Shown: in pieces, positions 12,216-23,698 of the stretch
How the letters are laid out: each line of letters opens with the position of its first letter
How positions within the stretch are numbered: position 1 is the stretch's first letter
Source: Dimorphilus gyrociliatus
Lineage: Eukaryota > Annelida > Polychaeta > Dinophilidae
NCBI GenBank assembly: GCA_904063045.1
Contig: CAJFCJ010000019.1
Coordinates: 2,858,684 to 2,922,683, forward strand
Direction of reading: 5' to 3'
Length of the DNA: 64,000 nucleotides
The notes under the pieces: model-generated
The model's database searches: none
What the model was told of the DNA's origin: nothing
The model's input: the letters and a program-made list of their open reading frames with translations, nothing else
Made by a program: the position numbers and the translations under genes

Positions 12216-14351
12216 AAAAGATCCTAATTATATAGTCTGTTGTAACAGTTTCTAAAGGTTATGTTACAACTTCTATAAACGTGAATTAAATAGTAGACGT
12301 TACGCATTTGATAATAAACATCTGCTACTTTGTTGTTCATATTCTTGACCTTTAGCATTTTGCATTTCTTCTCTTGTCAAGATAGTAATCCGGATAATAC
12401 TGTTGCCCCAACTGCCGAAAATTCTTTTACGTACACAATTACAATCTGCCTGCAAATATAGTTATTATTAGGTTTTACCTCGTTTTAAATAAACGATATA
12501 TACAAAGCGATCCGGAAAGCGTTGGTGTTAGTCGTTTCTATTAAAGATTAACCGCCCTTTTTTTGTCCTATGCTGTATAAACGTCAAGCGAGGCAGGGTG
12601 TTAAAAATATAATCAATATTTGATATAATCGAGAAGTACCGAGGAAACAATGGTTTAGCTATTGCTCTATAAATAGAAAATTCCAAGATATGTTTCATTT
12701 GAGACAATTGAGAATTCTAGATCTTAATATAGTCAATTCCAGAAGACGGCTGAAATAAGTTAGTTCTAATGAAAATTGAAGACGAATACTTCTAATAATG
12801 TAACAAAGCGTTTCTTCTCTTTTTCGATTAGATAAAAAAATTTCCTTGGTCTTGGTAAATATTAATTAAAGGGATTTATGGATTATACTATCTATAATAT
12901 TCACACAAGCCAATATTCCTTGGGTCAACTTATAGGATAAAAGAGTAAAAGGATAGGAAATCCTTTAAAAACAAAAATTTTGAAATGACAGTTAAAAGAA
13001 ACATTTAAGGATTGGTAAAACTTCAAAGTTGAAAATACGTAGTCAAGAACTCATAAGAAATATTTTTCACTTTTATCTCATCATGCGGGCGTCCTTGAAC
13101 TTTTTTCTTTGTTGGTTTTTTCTATTAAAATCGTTTAATCGGATTGCATTCTTTGTTAAAAAATTACATAAATACATATTAGGTTAATAAATTTCAAATG
13201 GAATTAAATATGTCATAGGAATGTCGACTAAGAGGAAAGGGAAGGGTGATAAAAAAAAAAGCTCAAACGTTTTAAGACGGCATCAAATAGGCCTTGACAA
13301 TATATTAAATGTCTTTTTCTACTAAACCTTTTTGTAATAGTAGAAAATTCCCAACTAAATCTTAATGAGTTTAGTTGTTTACATAAAGAAGGTGTGGGGT
13401 GCATGATTATAGATTATTCATCAATTTTCCATGCTTTATTTTCATATGAATAGAAACTTGCAAAAAAAAAAAACTATTGATTAATTGCCATTATTTCGCA
13501 TATTCTAATTGGCGTAGAAAGTTTAAAGTTACGTTAATTTATAAACTTAATCCCAAGTTATGAGTGATAATTATATTTACGTCATACGTATTTGCTTAAG
13601 TATTCGTCAATAACTTAAAAACGAATATATTAATTATAAATAACATTTAAAATAGTAAGTAAATTACAGAGTGAAACAATTAGCTCTCCTGTACTATAAA
13701 TAAATTATCATCTAGCAATCTTTCTTCATGTTCCAGAATTGTAAAAAGTGAAAACACACATACACGTGACAAGTAGGATAAGGTAGATTATGAATAAGCA
13801 GGGATCGAACTCTTACGACGCCGGTACTGGCGTCTAATATAATCAATTTAGATATATGCTAGAGCTATTCATTGAACAAGCCATACAATCAAACTACGAA
13901 ACTTGTAAATAAGTATTATACACTAACGCATATATACTGTACATATACAGTGTGTATGTACCGTGAGGCGTCTTTGTTGAAAACTTGACAATTGACTAAC
14001 AAGACTTTGCACTAAATTATTACCTTCCATTAGATTGAAAGAAGTGGTTAACGAGAATGTATATGAATGTATTCAAAACATAAATTACATATTTAATAGG
14101 CAATAATTGCCGTATATATAAGCTTAGTAGTATTTTTATTATATAGAATATAATATCGGAATTAATTTCTTTCAAGCTAAATAATAGAAAATAGATAACG
14201 TGATCAAAGTTTTACAAGGTCCAAATTACGATCAATTGACATTCAATATGAGATATCGCCTTGATAATGAAAGGTATTAAAAGTTTGTTCCTTTCCTATA
14301 ACCTTAATAAGAAATTTATACCTCAATAATGAAACATAATTATATTTAGAA

Positions 14352-14433
14352 ACAAAGAAAGAAAGAAAGCAGGAAGAGAAAAAGAGAAAAGGTCGAGGAA
14401 GTAAGGAAAAGAAAGGAAATAAAGAAAGTATTG
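14352..14433 (+). repeat. Purine (GAAA/GGAA)-rich tract
   Basis: A run of about 80 bases that is almost entirely A and G, built from imperfect GAAA and GGAA units. The antisense open frame over it is low-complexity Phe/Ser/Leu and not a gene. Confidence 0.7.
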
Positions 14434-14870
14434 AAAAAAAACACACGCAAGAGAGTATAAAATGGCTAGGGGAAGAAAATGAAAACGTAATTCCGTCCGG
14501 ATTTTCGGACTATTTTTTTGATGTCGAAGTGCTACTTATTATAGTTCTCAAAGTCGACTATTATAAAAGAATCCTAGCTAACAAAAAGCAAACTATAGCT
14601 AGTATTACAGAAGCGACTTTTGATTTCAGTATGCGTTAATAATCTTATTTGGTGTCATTCCTGTTTTTTATTAATATTATGCTTTCTAACAGACAAATTT
14701 CTTTTAACAAACTCAAATAAGCCTGTTACAATAGTCAGATTTCCAATGAATCTATAGTTTTTCAATAAACCTTTTAGTAATACAATATAGAATAATCTAT
14801 TTAATAAGTGATATCCTACCCTCTTCGGTCTTTTAATCTTGCTTAAGACCGATTTCTCTTCAATCATAGA

Positions 14871-14880
14871 TAGATGGCAG
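14871..14880 (+). promoter_or_regulatory. CTCF-like element
   Basis: TAGATGGCAG; matches the AGRKGGCR core. Confidence 0.35.
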
Positions 14881-15381
14881 CATTAGTACTTCAACGGGCA
14901 TATTCGCATTGCGGCTTTGATGAAAATTTTAACAACAATATCGAAATTCTGCTTGGCTATTATTTTGTAAAAGCAGTACATACATTTTTAATCAATTGGC
15001 CAACTTGTCGTTTGCTTATGCAGTACTCTGTATACTACGAATTGTAAACAGCTCATGACAGATCGCTATTTCACGCCGGTGAGCTACATAAGTAATAGTA
15101 AACAGGCGCTTTTCGAACAGAAGCGGCGTCTAGAAAGAACAAAAAGGCGGTAATATAAAAGGTGATCAATCGACGCAAACATTTGTCTGTTCTTCGTTTA
15201 CATTCGCATCAATCTCGCTAATTTTAATACCTTTCCATGGACTCTGGCTTTTCCCTTCGTTTTAATTTAAATTGTTGAATGCTGATTAAAGACATAGGCC
15301 AATTAAATAAGAAAAAAAATCGTGATTATGTCATTTGAAAATTTAAAATCCTAAGTTATTGTCTCCCTAAAAGTAGAGGTC

Positions 15382-15657
15382 ATGAAGATAAAAAGCAAAC
15401 GTGCGCACCATAAAAAGCGAAAAAGTACTCCAAATAGATTGACATATAAGCAAAAAAAGCATTACATTTTAAGAAGACTAGAAAATAGGTATTCTCCATC
15501 AGGTGTAAAATCGAAAAACGTTAAAACAAGTAAGGTTTTTAATTTAATTATCTGATTTCTTTCAATAGGGCTTATTGTAACTGATCGAAAATCTCACGAA
15601 AGACAAAAGATTACTGAAAAGAGACATTATGGAAGTTATTACACTACGATGAGATAG
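15382..15657 (+). CDS. Candidate small basic protein, two exons
   Basis: Not recognised. ATG at 15382 opens a 49-codon frame that ends in phase 1 at a canonical donor (ACAA|GTAAGG, exon 15382..15529). After a 39-base intron with a pyrimidine-rich TTTCTTTCAATAG acceptor, exon 15569..15657 continues in phase for 28 codons to TAG. The predicted 78-residue protein is strongly basic (MKIKSKRAHHKKRKSTPN at the start, RLIVTDRKSHERQKITE after the junction), as expected for a nuclear or nucleolar protein. The in-phase continuation and ordinary amino-acid composition support it. The intron is shorter than the 50-80 bases usual here, and there is no homology I can name. Upstream exons are possible. A CTCF-like site starts 10 bases after the stop. 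Confidence 0.45.
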
Positions 15658-16796
15658 GGATAGCTGTAGATGGCGCGATAAAGACTCGTTTATAGTTTTT
15701 GCAAACGATTACGGACTGGCTACAGTTAAAAGAATTGCGTTAAATGATTGTTGACTATTAATAATTTAGAATCGCTTTAGCAAGTGCAATAAAAACAGGC
15801 AAACACGTCGTTTGAAAATTCATTTAGAAACGGCATCCACACGCACATTTCTAATCGTAGTAAAGTTGGCAAATTAATTACAGCGTCGATATCGTGGCGT
15901 CCGGCCTTCGCATAAAGGAATGATTCAAAGTAAGAGAAAAAAAACGCCGCTGCTCTGCATTATGCAACATGCACGCGAATCGATCGGCGTGAGAGAAAAA
16001 CGCTTAATTCGTTAGGGCGTCGAAAAAGCGGCGTTATAGATTTAATTAGGCGAGACTTATAGCTTCGGAGAACAAGAAAGAAAGAGGAGGACGAAAAAAT
16101 GAAAGGAAACGTCATATTCGGCTCAGGCTGAAGGCGCATTAACGAAGTGAGTGGAGTTGCGGAAATTAAGAGAAATTAAAAGGCGGACTTCAAACGATGC
16201 GCTGCTTTTTTTTTTAAAGGAGCACGTCGAAAAGAGAACAGTTAAGTAGACAAAAGTGCAATAAAAGAGCGATCTACCTTAATCAACTGTCAGTAAACTG
16301 AAGTGTTTATGATATAAGAAAGTATTTGTTTATATAAATTGGCAAAGGAAAAGGTATACTGTGACACAGAGTTGTGGACAAAGCTATTTTCTATGAATTA
16401 ATAGACATACAAAGCGAACATGTTGTGTATATAAATTGTATACTCATACGATAAATAATTAGTGGTATCAGTACCTATCACTTAGCAAACTTATACACTC
16501 ATCAACAAATCATTGACTACGGAGGAATGTGACTGCAATGCAAACATGGATAACATACGACAAACAAGGCATAGAACAAAGCCAAAGCCGTCAAATAGCG
16601 TCTATGCCTTAAGTAATTTCATTATGCTTAGCCAAGTAAAGAATATATGGAGGTTGGCCCCGCTACGAACAACATTTCACGGGCGTCTCTTTTGCTATAT
16701 CGGACAATAGTAGATCCCTTTTCATCTCCACTCCGGCACGCGTAGCAATCATCAATCAATTCGATCACCAGGCGTCGCCAGTGAATCTATGTTACC
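15658..16796. other. Intergenic / SUEL-receptor promoter region
   Basis: No gene recognised. It is richer in CG dinucleotides around 15880-16150 than the AT-rich gaps. Besides the CTCF-like site at its start I see only a short unconvincing open frame at 16513-16710. Confidence 0.5.
15667..15676 (+). promoter_or_regulatory. CTCF-like element
   Basis: TAGATGGCGC just after the small basic gene and 1.2 kb before the SUEL receptor start. Confidence 0.45.
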
Positions 16797-16840
16797 GTTC
16801 ATTTAGACGCTTGGTCATTAAAGCGTCTATACCGGTGAAC
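16797..16840 (+). promoter_or_regulatory. Two-part hairpin directly before the start codon
   Basis: TAGACGCTT (16804-16812) pairs perfectly with AAGCGTCTA (16821-16829). Outer GTTCA (16797-16801) pairs with TGAAC (16836-16840). The structure ends three bases before ATG 16844, so it could affect translation or start choice if present in the mRNA. Confidence 0.5.
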
Positions 16841-16843
16841 GTC

Positions 16844-19800
16844 ATGGTAAGTAAAAAATTTTTTTTTGCACTTTACGAAGCAAAACTGGATACAGTACAT
16901 TGTGCGTATTCTTCTAATTAATCTGTTAATTACATATCTCGCTCTTGTAGCGCCTCTCTACATTCAGTGCCGCCCCATCTACATAGATTGCTTAACATTT
17001 TTATAAAAGCGTTCTAATAGTGTCTAATCCGGCGCAATATTTTCTGCTGATTAGATAATGGCGCCAGGCAATTACTTTAGGGAACTCCGTCGGGCGGCAC
17101 ATTGTAGAGAGAAAATAGAGGAGAAAAATGAGGCGGAACGTAGCGAAATAAATGAAAGACAAACTAGGCGGAACGACTAAAGTAAATGTTTGACACTGTA
17201 AAGAAAACAAGGTTGGAAGAAGAGGGTTGAGAGTGAGTGAGAGAAGAGAGTTTGAGTAAGAGTTGAGTAAATGAATAAATGAGAGGCTAAAAGTAGAAAA
17301 GAACAGCCAAGTTGATAGAACAACAGGCTTAAAGAGAGGATAACCAAGAATAGATCATAAGACATGAAAATGCTTTGATTGAAGGAACTCGTAAGACTGA
17401 TATTTTAGAGTGAGTGAAACAGAAAATTTAACAGTAAGAGAAAGAGAAGCAGACAGGAAAGGCGGAGCCCACTCAACTCTTATCAATTAATCATTTTAAA
17501 AGTCTTATCGAACCGTATCGAGCGTGGAAACGGAGAACGTCGCGTGACGACGTCAAGCTGTCAGAACAGCACAACGCCAACGTCCATCGGCAACTTAAAA
17601 CTCTTCGAAGCATTTTCAAAGTATACAAAATTCGTGCCAACGGTGATCGATTGGGCGATGAGTGAAAAGTAACAGTGGAAAAGAAAAAAAAACATACGAA
17701 CTTATTCAACTTTGCCGTCCCGATGTCTATTCATGAAGCTGATTCGGTCAAGCGCACATCGCACCTTTCAGCTTTCCTATTCAATTAGCGTCAAAGGCTC
17801 GCTGAACCTATTTATAGACAGGGCTATTTACATATGCATATATATGATTTTGTCCAAAATAAAAAACCTTTTCCAATCGATTTGCCGGAATTGCGGCGTT
17901 GGTAAAAAGCGGAAAACGATTGATTATAAATAACCCGCCTTTTGAAATTCGAACGACTCATCTTGCAACTATTTTTTTATATCCCTTTTTCCCTTCATAG
18001 AGCCTGATCGACTCCTACTATTTTTCGGTCTTCATAGTCTGCTGTGTGTCAGGTAAATATAATATATATTACTTTTTAAAAGAGTATTGCTAAAAAAATC
18101 CTTTCCATGTAATCTTATGCATATTTATAAGCGTATAAATTTAAATGTTTATAAATTGTATATGATGCACATACTATACAGTATATAAATGGATATTTGC
18201 ATATGCAGTATATACAATTTGTATCATGCTATATTTCATTGAGGATAAAAAGCAAAGTCCTAAAATGATTATGCTCAGCACTATAATAAGCAATAAATAT
18301 AAAATTTTTTTATATATATATACAATATGTATATGTGGATAGATCACTTTATGCATAGATATTATAAATGGAATGTTCTTAGCCCCCCCTTTTTTCACCT
18401 TTTTTTTACACAAATGCATGAACATAAACGGCTTCTAGAGACTGACATCAAAGGAAACGCATTTACTAAAGTGCTTGTATAATGCCACTAACCGCCCCCT
18501 CCCTCCCATATTTTTACAAGGGTACTGATTTTTGGAATACGAACTTGTTACTGCAACAATACGTTAGCCGGACGTGGTCAAGTGTGGGAATAGTCGTAAA
18601 AGTAACGAGCTATATAGGCGCGACATTGCCGAACGGCCAAAAGCCTCTTCAACACGCAATTATTCGTTCGCTTAATTGCTTTTCGAACGGCCTGACATTT
18701 GGTCGGCGAGTAGGGTTGCGGGGAGGAAGTAAGCGACTAATGCAACGGCGTCGCTCGTTCAATTGGCGAGATTGAGTCACGAAATGCACCTACGTTTTCT
18801 ATCCCCCATTTCTTATTTTCTCATTCTCAATTTAATGCTCACATTACCAATATTACTGTATATATATAGAAAGCACACTATAAAAATGAACTCACTATTT
18901 TATAAAAATGCAGGGGTTATATCCAAATGGAGGGAATATTGCGCAACTGAAACATTTCATCCGAATTGTCCACCGGGTTATTACGTCTTCATTACTTACG
19001 CTGAGTAAGTTTGAATTCCTATTTTCTATAGGCTTTCTACGACTGTACAAAATAAATCATACTTTTTTTTTCCACCAAAAAAAAAGATTCGGTCGAATGA
19101 ACGATGGCCGTTGTATAACGGGAAATTATGGCGTACTCGGATGCGCAACTAACGTAGAAGCTGTGCTGAACCGAATGTGTTCCGGTCTACAAAGATGTCA
19201 AGTTAGGATTCCGGATGGGCGGTTCGAAGTGAAAAAGTCTTGTCCGAGGGATTTACGACGGTATTTGAACGCGTCGTATATTTGCGTGCCGAGTAAGTTC
19301 CGTTCTCCTATACAGGTCACGTGATATTTTACTTATAAACTTAATGCTACAGTCATCGACTTGCCGGAAGAGATTTGCCATTCGCATGGTCCGTTCGAGC
19401 TTCGGAACGATACCGGCTTTGTTGCAAGCAGGTCAATTCGACATCTTTCCTGCTCTCCGTTATCTTTCACTATTCATGGAGAGCCAGGGAGGCAAGTGGC
19501 CGTAAGTTTGTTCGATTGGACACTAAGCACGACCAACTATCGATGCCAATCAATCGGACTCGTATCGGATTCGCGTCGAAATGTCTCGTTGTGTGCTGGA
19601 CGCTCGGGTCTAATTTTCAACTCAACTTCAGAGAAAGTAAAGGTTACTTTAACAAGCGGACAAGGGGATTTCTTATTAAAGTATACAATTACTGGATGTC
19701 GGGATCCAGTTATGCCCTCAGGAAAATCATGGTTAAGGCGTCAAGGTGATGATGCGCTGCTAGGCTGTAATGCAACGAAACGCAATTGGAAGCTCACATG

Positions 19801-20619
19801 TGTCCACGGTAGATGGCGTGGTAAGAAAGCATATTCTTGCCCTGAAGGTATTAGATCTATGACTCTTCTTATTCTTAATGTATTCTCTCCTCTATGTAAA
19901 GTGCACTTGTCTACCTAGAACGAAGTGGCGACGAAGACGAACGCGTAGGCATTGATAACTGGAATGAAATGTCATTACCGCAAGGTAACTGCTTGATCAG
20001 ACGTGCATTAACAACAGCAATTCGCTGCTAATGAGTCACTGTATTATCGCCTAGACTTTTCGTCTATAATTATTCTTCTTTACGCAGGTGTCTCTGTCGC
20101 GATAATCATAGGTACTGCTTTAGTAGTCGGCGTTATCATTCTAGTCATCGGTTTAATGTGTCTCGAAAGGTAAATGTCATGCTAGACTCTTCGTTTACCA
20201 ATATTAGGCAGACTCTAACATTTATGCTCCCCTGCTACAGGCTTCGGAAAGCATCAAATTCAACAGCATCTGAGCCAGATATTTATTTACATGCTCTTAT
20301 GCCACCAGGAGGCGGAAATACTATAGAAGATAATAAGCCTGACGTGACGGCTTATTATGAAAGGACAGCAACAATAAATAAGAAACCAAGAGGAGATTTA
20401 AATGTTCATGAATTATATGGTTGCGTCCACGACGATGTTGATTTGCAATCCCTGAAGATGGCAAGGAAAAGAAATGACACTGATGAGAATAATGTTCGAT
20501 TTTTGACATTACCCGTTAGGAGCATTCTGTGTAAGAATACTAATATTCAGCAAGCGTCAGCTCAAAAATTGCTAGACGCTAGTCAATTAGCTAATCTTCC
20601 CGATTCGGCTTTCTCTTGA
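16844..20619 (+). CDS. SUEL-lectin / CUB-like / sushi-like single-pass receptor
   Basis: Eight exons: 16844..16846 (ATG only), 18001..18052, 18914..19004, 19087..19292, 19353..19847, 19919..19984, 20088..20169, 20241..20619; 457 residues, all phases consistent. Exon 2 completes a signal peptide (SLIDSYYFSVFIVCCVS). A SUEL-type galactose/rhamnose-binding lectin domain follows (CPPGYYVFITYAEFGRMNDG, then GVLGCATNVEAVLNRMCSGL, SCPRDLRRYLNASYICVP). Next come a CUB-like domain (CHSHGPFELRND to LKYTITGC) and a short sushi-like cysteine module (GCNATKRNWKLTCVHGRW), one membrane helix (VAIIIGTALVVGVIILVIGL) and a tail of about 125 residues. Several N-glycosylation sites are visible (NATK, NVSL). EVA-1 and latrophilins use the same lectin fold, but this arrangement is different and I do not recognise the orthologue. 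Probably a cell-surface adhesion or guidance receptor. AATAAA lies at 20751. Confidence 0.85.
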
Positions 20620-22666
20620 AGGAATTTTTCTACCCTTGCACAATTATACACTCTCTCGTTGTAAAACATCTTCAATTAACTCTACTGCTGCAAAACCACT
20701 TTTGTTATAGATTCTGTATAAATAATTATACATATACCGTATGTATATAAAATAAATATATATATACAGTATACTTAGTATAAAGTATATTAAAATATAC
20801 ATATACTGTATACAAATATATGAAGTATACGCATATTACTGCCATTATATTGAGAAAGAAAAGGCTAGTACCATACGTTGGAAATGGAGGAAAAGGCTTT
20901 AAAGTTTGATGGCTTTTTTTTGCTAAAGGGCTTCAGAATATAGGTTTATGTTATTAAAAGATTAATAATTAAAACCTGTTATTTGTTATTTCTAAATTTG
21001 AATTGAAGATAATCCATCAAATATTTAGGGCTCATTTATTATTTTTTAATGTATAGTTATAATTTTTTAATTTATGTAAGTAAATAAAGAAAAACTTTAA
21101 ATTTACGAAGATAGCTTTTTGCCATATGCCATCTTGCGGTTGAGATTATCATATGAATATTTCTTAAAATTTATGAAAAATTAAAAGTATACGTAGTCTT
21201 TCAAAATTTTAAAAATGAACGATTTATTCTATGTTTATATTTGATCAACTTAAGCTTAGACTAATTCCCTATGCACATTTCCCTAAAAAGCCTTCTTATT
21301 CTATTTTAGAGTTGATAGATCTTCGCAATCTAGACAAATTCTACGTTTTTGAAAAACTGAATTAATAACATGTTTTTGTTGAAGTCGGATAAAAGCAGCA
21401 AGTAGTTTTGAGGATATATACAGATTTGCACTTTAATGGGTGTTCTCGATAGTCTAGCCCTATGTGAGACGGAAAAAAAAAACATTATGCAAATTATAAA
21501 GCATCATTTCAGAAATATATGAAAAGAAAATGATTCATGTACAATTAAAGGTATTTTTTTTGTTTTCTACCGGAATACAAACAGATAATAATTTTATAAC
21601 AAAGCAATAGAGATGAAAGTCTATGCTCTTCGGCATAGAAAATTGATTATAACAGCAAAAAATTGTTTTGTTTACAAGTCATTCATCAACGACTCAGCTC
21701 TCTACCCTTGTTTCTCAATATGATGATACTAACTCAAGTACTCAGCCTGTTTCAAAGACAGTGATTAACTGACATGTTAAACGGTTGGAGCCAAACTAAA
21801 AAACATAGCTCCTTGAAGACAAATGCATTGTAACTTGTTTATCGATAAATACAGGAAAACAACTGATTATTCTTTAGACATTTTCTTTCGAATAGGAGAC
21901 GAAGAATAAATTCAATAAGAAGATCTATGTAAAACAATTGAATTGTCAAAGATTTTTACCTATAGGTACTTCGGCCCTATTGGTTTATGTCCCTATCCGC
22001 AAGCAATTTAATACGAGTTTTGATGGTATAGAGAGAGCTTGTACTCTGTTATCACAGGCCGAAAGTGAGTGCTTATTCGAATGCGTTTGTAGTGACTAGT
22101 GACTACCTGCCGCTCTGCAAGGCTGTTTTCATTCACGCATGGCATGATTCCATTTATTCTATGGTGAAATTTGCGAAGTCACGTTTGTCTAAAATGACAT
22201 ACATCTGAATTTATTCCCTCCCTCTTTTCATATGACAAAAAAAGCATCATAATATTTAAAATATACTTTTTGTTTAAAGTTAGGTACCTAAGGCTTAGAT
22301 TGATTGAATTATCGTTATATTTATCTATAGATTTTATAAGAAATCCGTAAATTTACTAATTAATTGTCACAGCCAACTCAATTAACCGTTCTAAGGTTTT
22401 GTTCTCATCATCTGTAGCAATAGTGTAGAGTGAGAAGTTTCACCTTTCACTTTTCGAATAAGCAATAATACTTGGGCCTACACTTGCGACTCAACAGGTT
22501 TTAAACGGTTCAATTAGCAAAATTTGAACAATTCTAGCAACCTGTTGACCGCCTTACATGAAACGGTATTTCGACTTATATCCTATTTCCTCGTTAGTAA
22601 ACGCGCTAATTAGACAGTGAGTTTAGTAATCTGGAGGAGGACTTAGGATTTTCATTCGACTGTTCA
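20620..22666. other. Intergenic, 2 kb
   Basis: No gene recognised. It starts with the 3'UTR of the SUEL receptor, including AATAAA at 20751-20756 and a cluster of TATACAGTATA-like palindromes at 20755-20830. The rest is AT-rich and presumably holds forkhead regulatory DNA. Confidence 0.55.
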
Positions 22667-23404
22667 ATGATGGCTGAGGAAAATCGAGCAATGAATCTTG
22701 TTCTCCCCACTGTTCATGGACCCTTGATGCCGCTTCAAGATTATAAGGAAAGCTGCTATTTACCAAGTTACCTGCAAAGTTGTCTTGAATATGACTCATC
22801 TACGTTTCAAGACATGACCCGGTATTTGAAAATGGATAATAGGCAATATGCAGAATCTCTTAATTATGTTACCAGTATGTGCAACAGCCCTTGCACTTCT
22901 TCCCCCACTGCAATGTTAAATGATTCGGGTTACGGAACGCCTACCGCCGAAACGCCTCCCTCGAGGAATCAAATTGGTGAAGAGAAGAAAAGATATTATA
23001 AGGATTATAGGCAAATGTGTCACTTGCAAAACGGTCGAAATAGAACAGGAAATAGTTACATAAGCATGATTGCAAGGTGTATTTTACAGTCAAAAGATAT
23101 GAAATGTTCAATAGAAGATATATATTCATATATAGAAAAATGTCATCCAGAATATAGGTGTTCTTATAGAGGATGGAGAAGTTCAGTCAGATATACGTTA
23201 AGCGTTCAAACATGCTTTATAAAAGGAGAGCATGTTAAAAATAAAAGAGGAAATTTCTGGCATATATCACCCTGTTATATTGAACAATTCAAAAGAGGAG
23301 ATTTCACAAATGTATTTAGAAGCCGATTAAGAAGAAGCAGAGATCAACAAAAAATCTCAGCAAATTGTGATTTAAAAAACTCAACGCCTGGTCCTTATTC
23401 ATAA
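22667..23404 (+). CDS. Divergent forkhead-domain transcription factor
   Basis: Intronless, 245 residues. The forkhead domain lies at about residues 127-215: SYISMIARCILQSKDMKCSI, YSYIEKCHPEYR, RGWRSSVRYTLSVQTCFIKG, GNFWHISPCYIEQFKRGDF. The order of helices and the winged region are intact. However, the usual KPPYSYI start is RTGNSYI, and recognition helix 3, normally WQNSIRHNLSLN, reads WRSSVRYTLSVQ, so the Asn and His that contact bases in FoxA-type domains are Ser172 and Tyr176. The single exon and the FKRGDF ending recall FoxQ2 and FoxD types, but I cannot assign a class. The N-terminus is Ser/Thr-Pro rich (NDSGYGTPTAETPPS). It presumably regulates transcription, with altered DNA preference. 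Confidence 0.85.
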   Translation: MMAEENRAMNLVLPTVHGPLMPLQDYKESCYLPSYLQSCLEYDSSTFQDMTRYLKMDNRQYAESLNYVTSMCNSPCTSSPTAMLNDSGYGTPTAETPPSRNQIGEEKKRYYKDYRQMCHLQNGRNRTGNSYISMIARCILQSKDMKCSIEDIYSYIEKCHPEYRCSYRGWRSSVRYTLSVQTCFIKGEHVKNKRGNFWHISPCYIEQFKRGDFTNVFRSRLRRSRDQQKISANCDLKNSTPGPYS

Positions 23405-23698
23405 CGACAATTTATATTTTTTTGCTTTTATAAAGGGCTTTTTTTTTAAAAACTTTTATATTCTTCATCCTTGTTCTTGTTTTTAATTTAAAAATTTCCT
23501 TTTACGAAAATTGATAAAAAAAAATATTAAAATAATCGTGTGAAAACTTATTCTCTTTTTTGACAATATTTATATTGATACGGTATAAAAACCCACACGT
23601 CAAAATATCAAATGCTGTAGGCTTTATTTGATTGGCATTTGCATATACAAATATGATCAATCACAGGAGCGTCAGGGCAATTTTCTATTCGTTTCGTG

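Larger units (their letters stand above)
11985..15381. other. Intergenic, 3.4 kb, AT-rich
   Basis: No coding signal recognised. It begins with the 3'UTR of the RhoGEF gene, including AATAAA at 12210-12215. It contains palindromic TATACAGTATA-like sequence near 13930-13960, a purine tract at 14352-14433 and a CTCF-like TAGATGGCAG at 14871-14880. Confidence 0.6.

Noticed and set aside
14243-14446. 67-codon open frame on the minus strand
   Set aside because: Low-complexity translation of the purine tract.
16513-16710. 65-codon open frame on the plus strand
   Set aside because: No homology; unlikely composition; in the promoter region of the SUEL gene.
17210-17475. GA-rich stretch in SUEL intron 1 as a gene or repeat array
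   Set aside because: Imperfect low-complexity sequence without a clear unit; antisense frames are Leu/Ser/Phe-rich artefacts.
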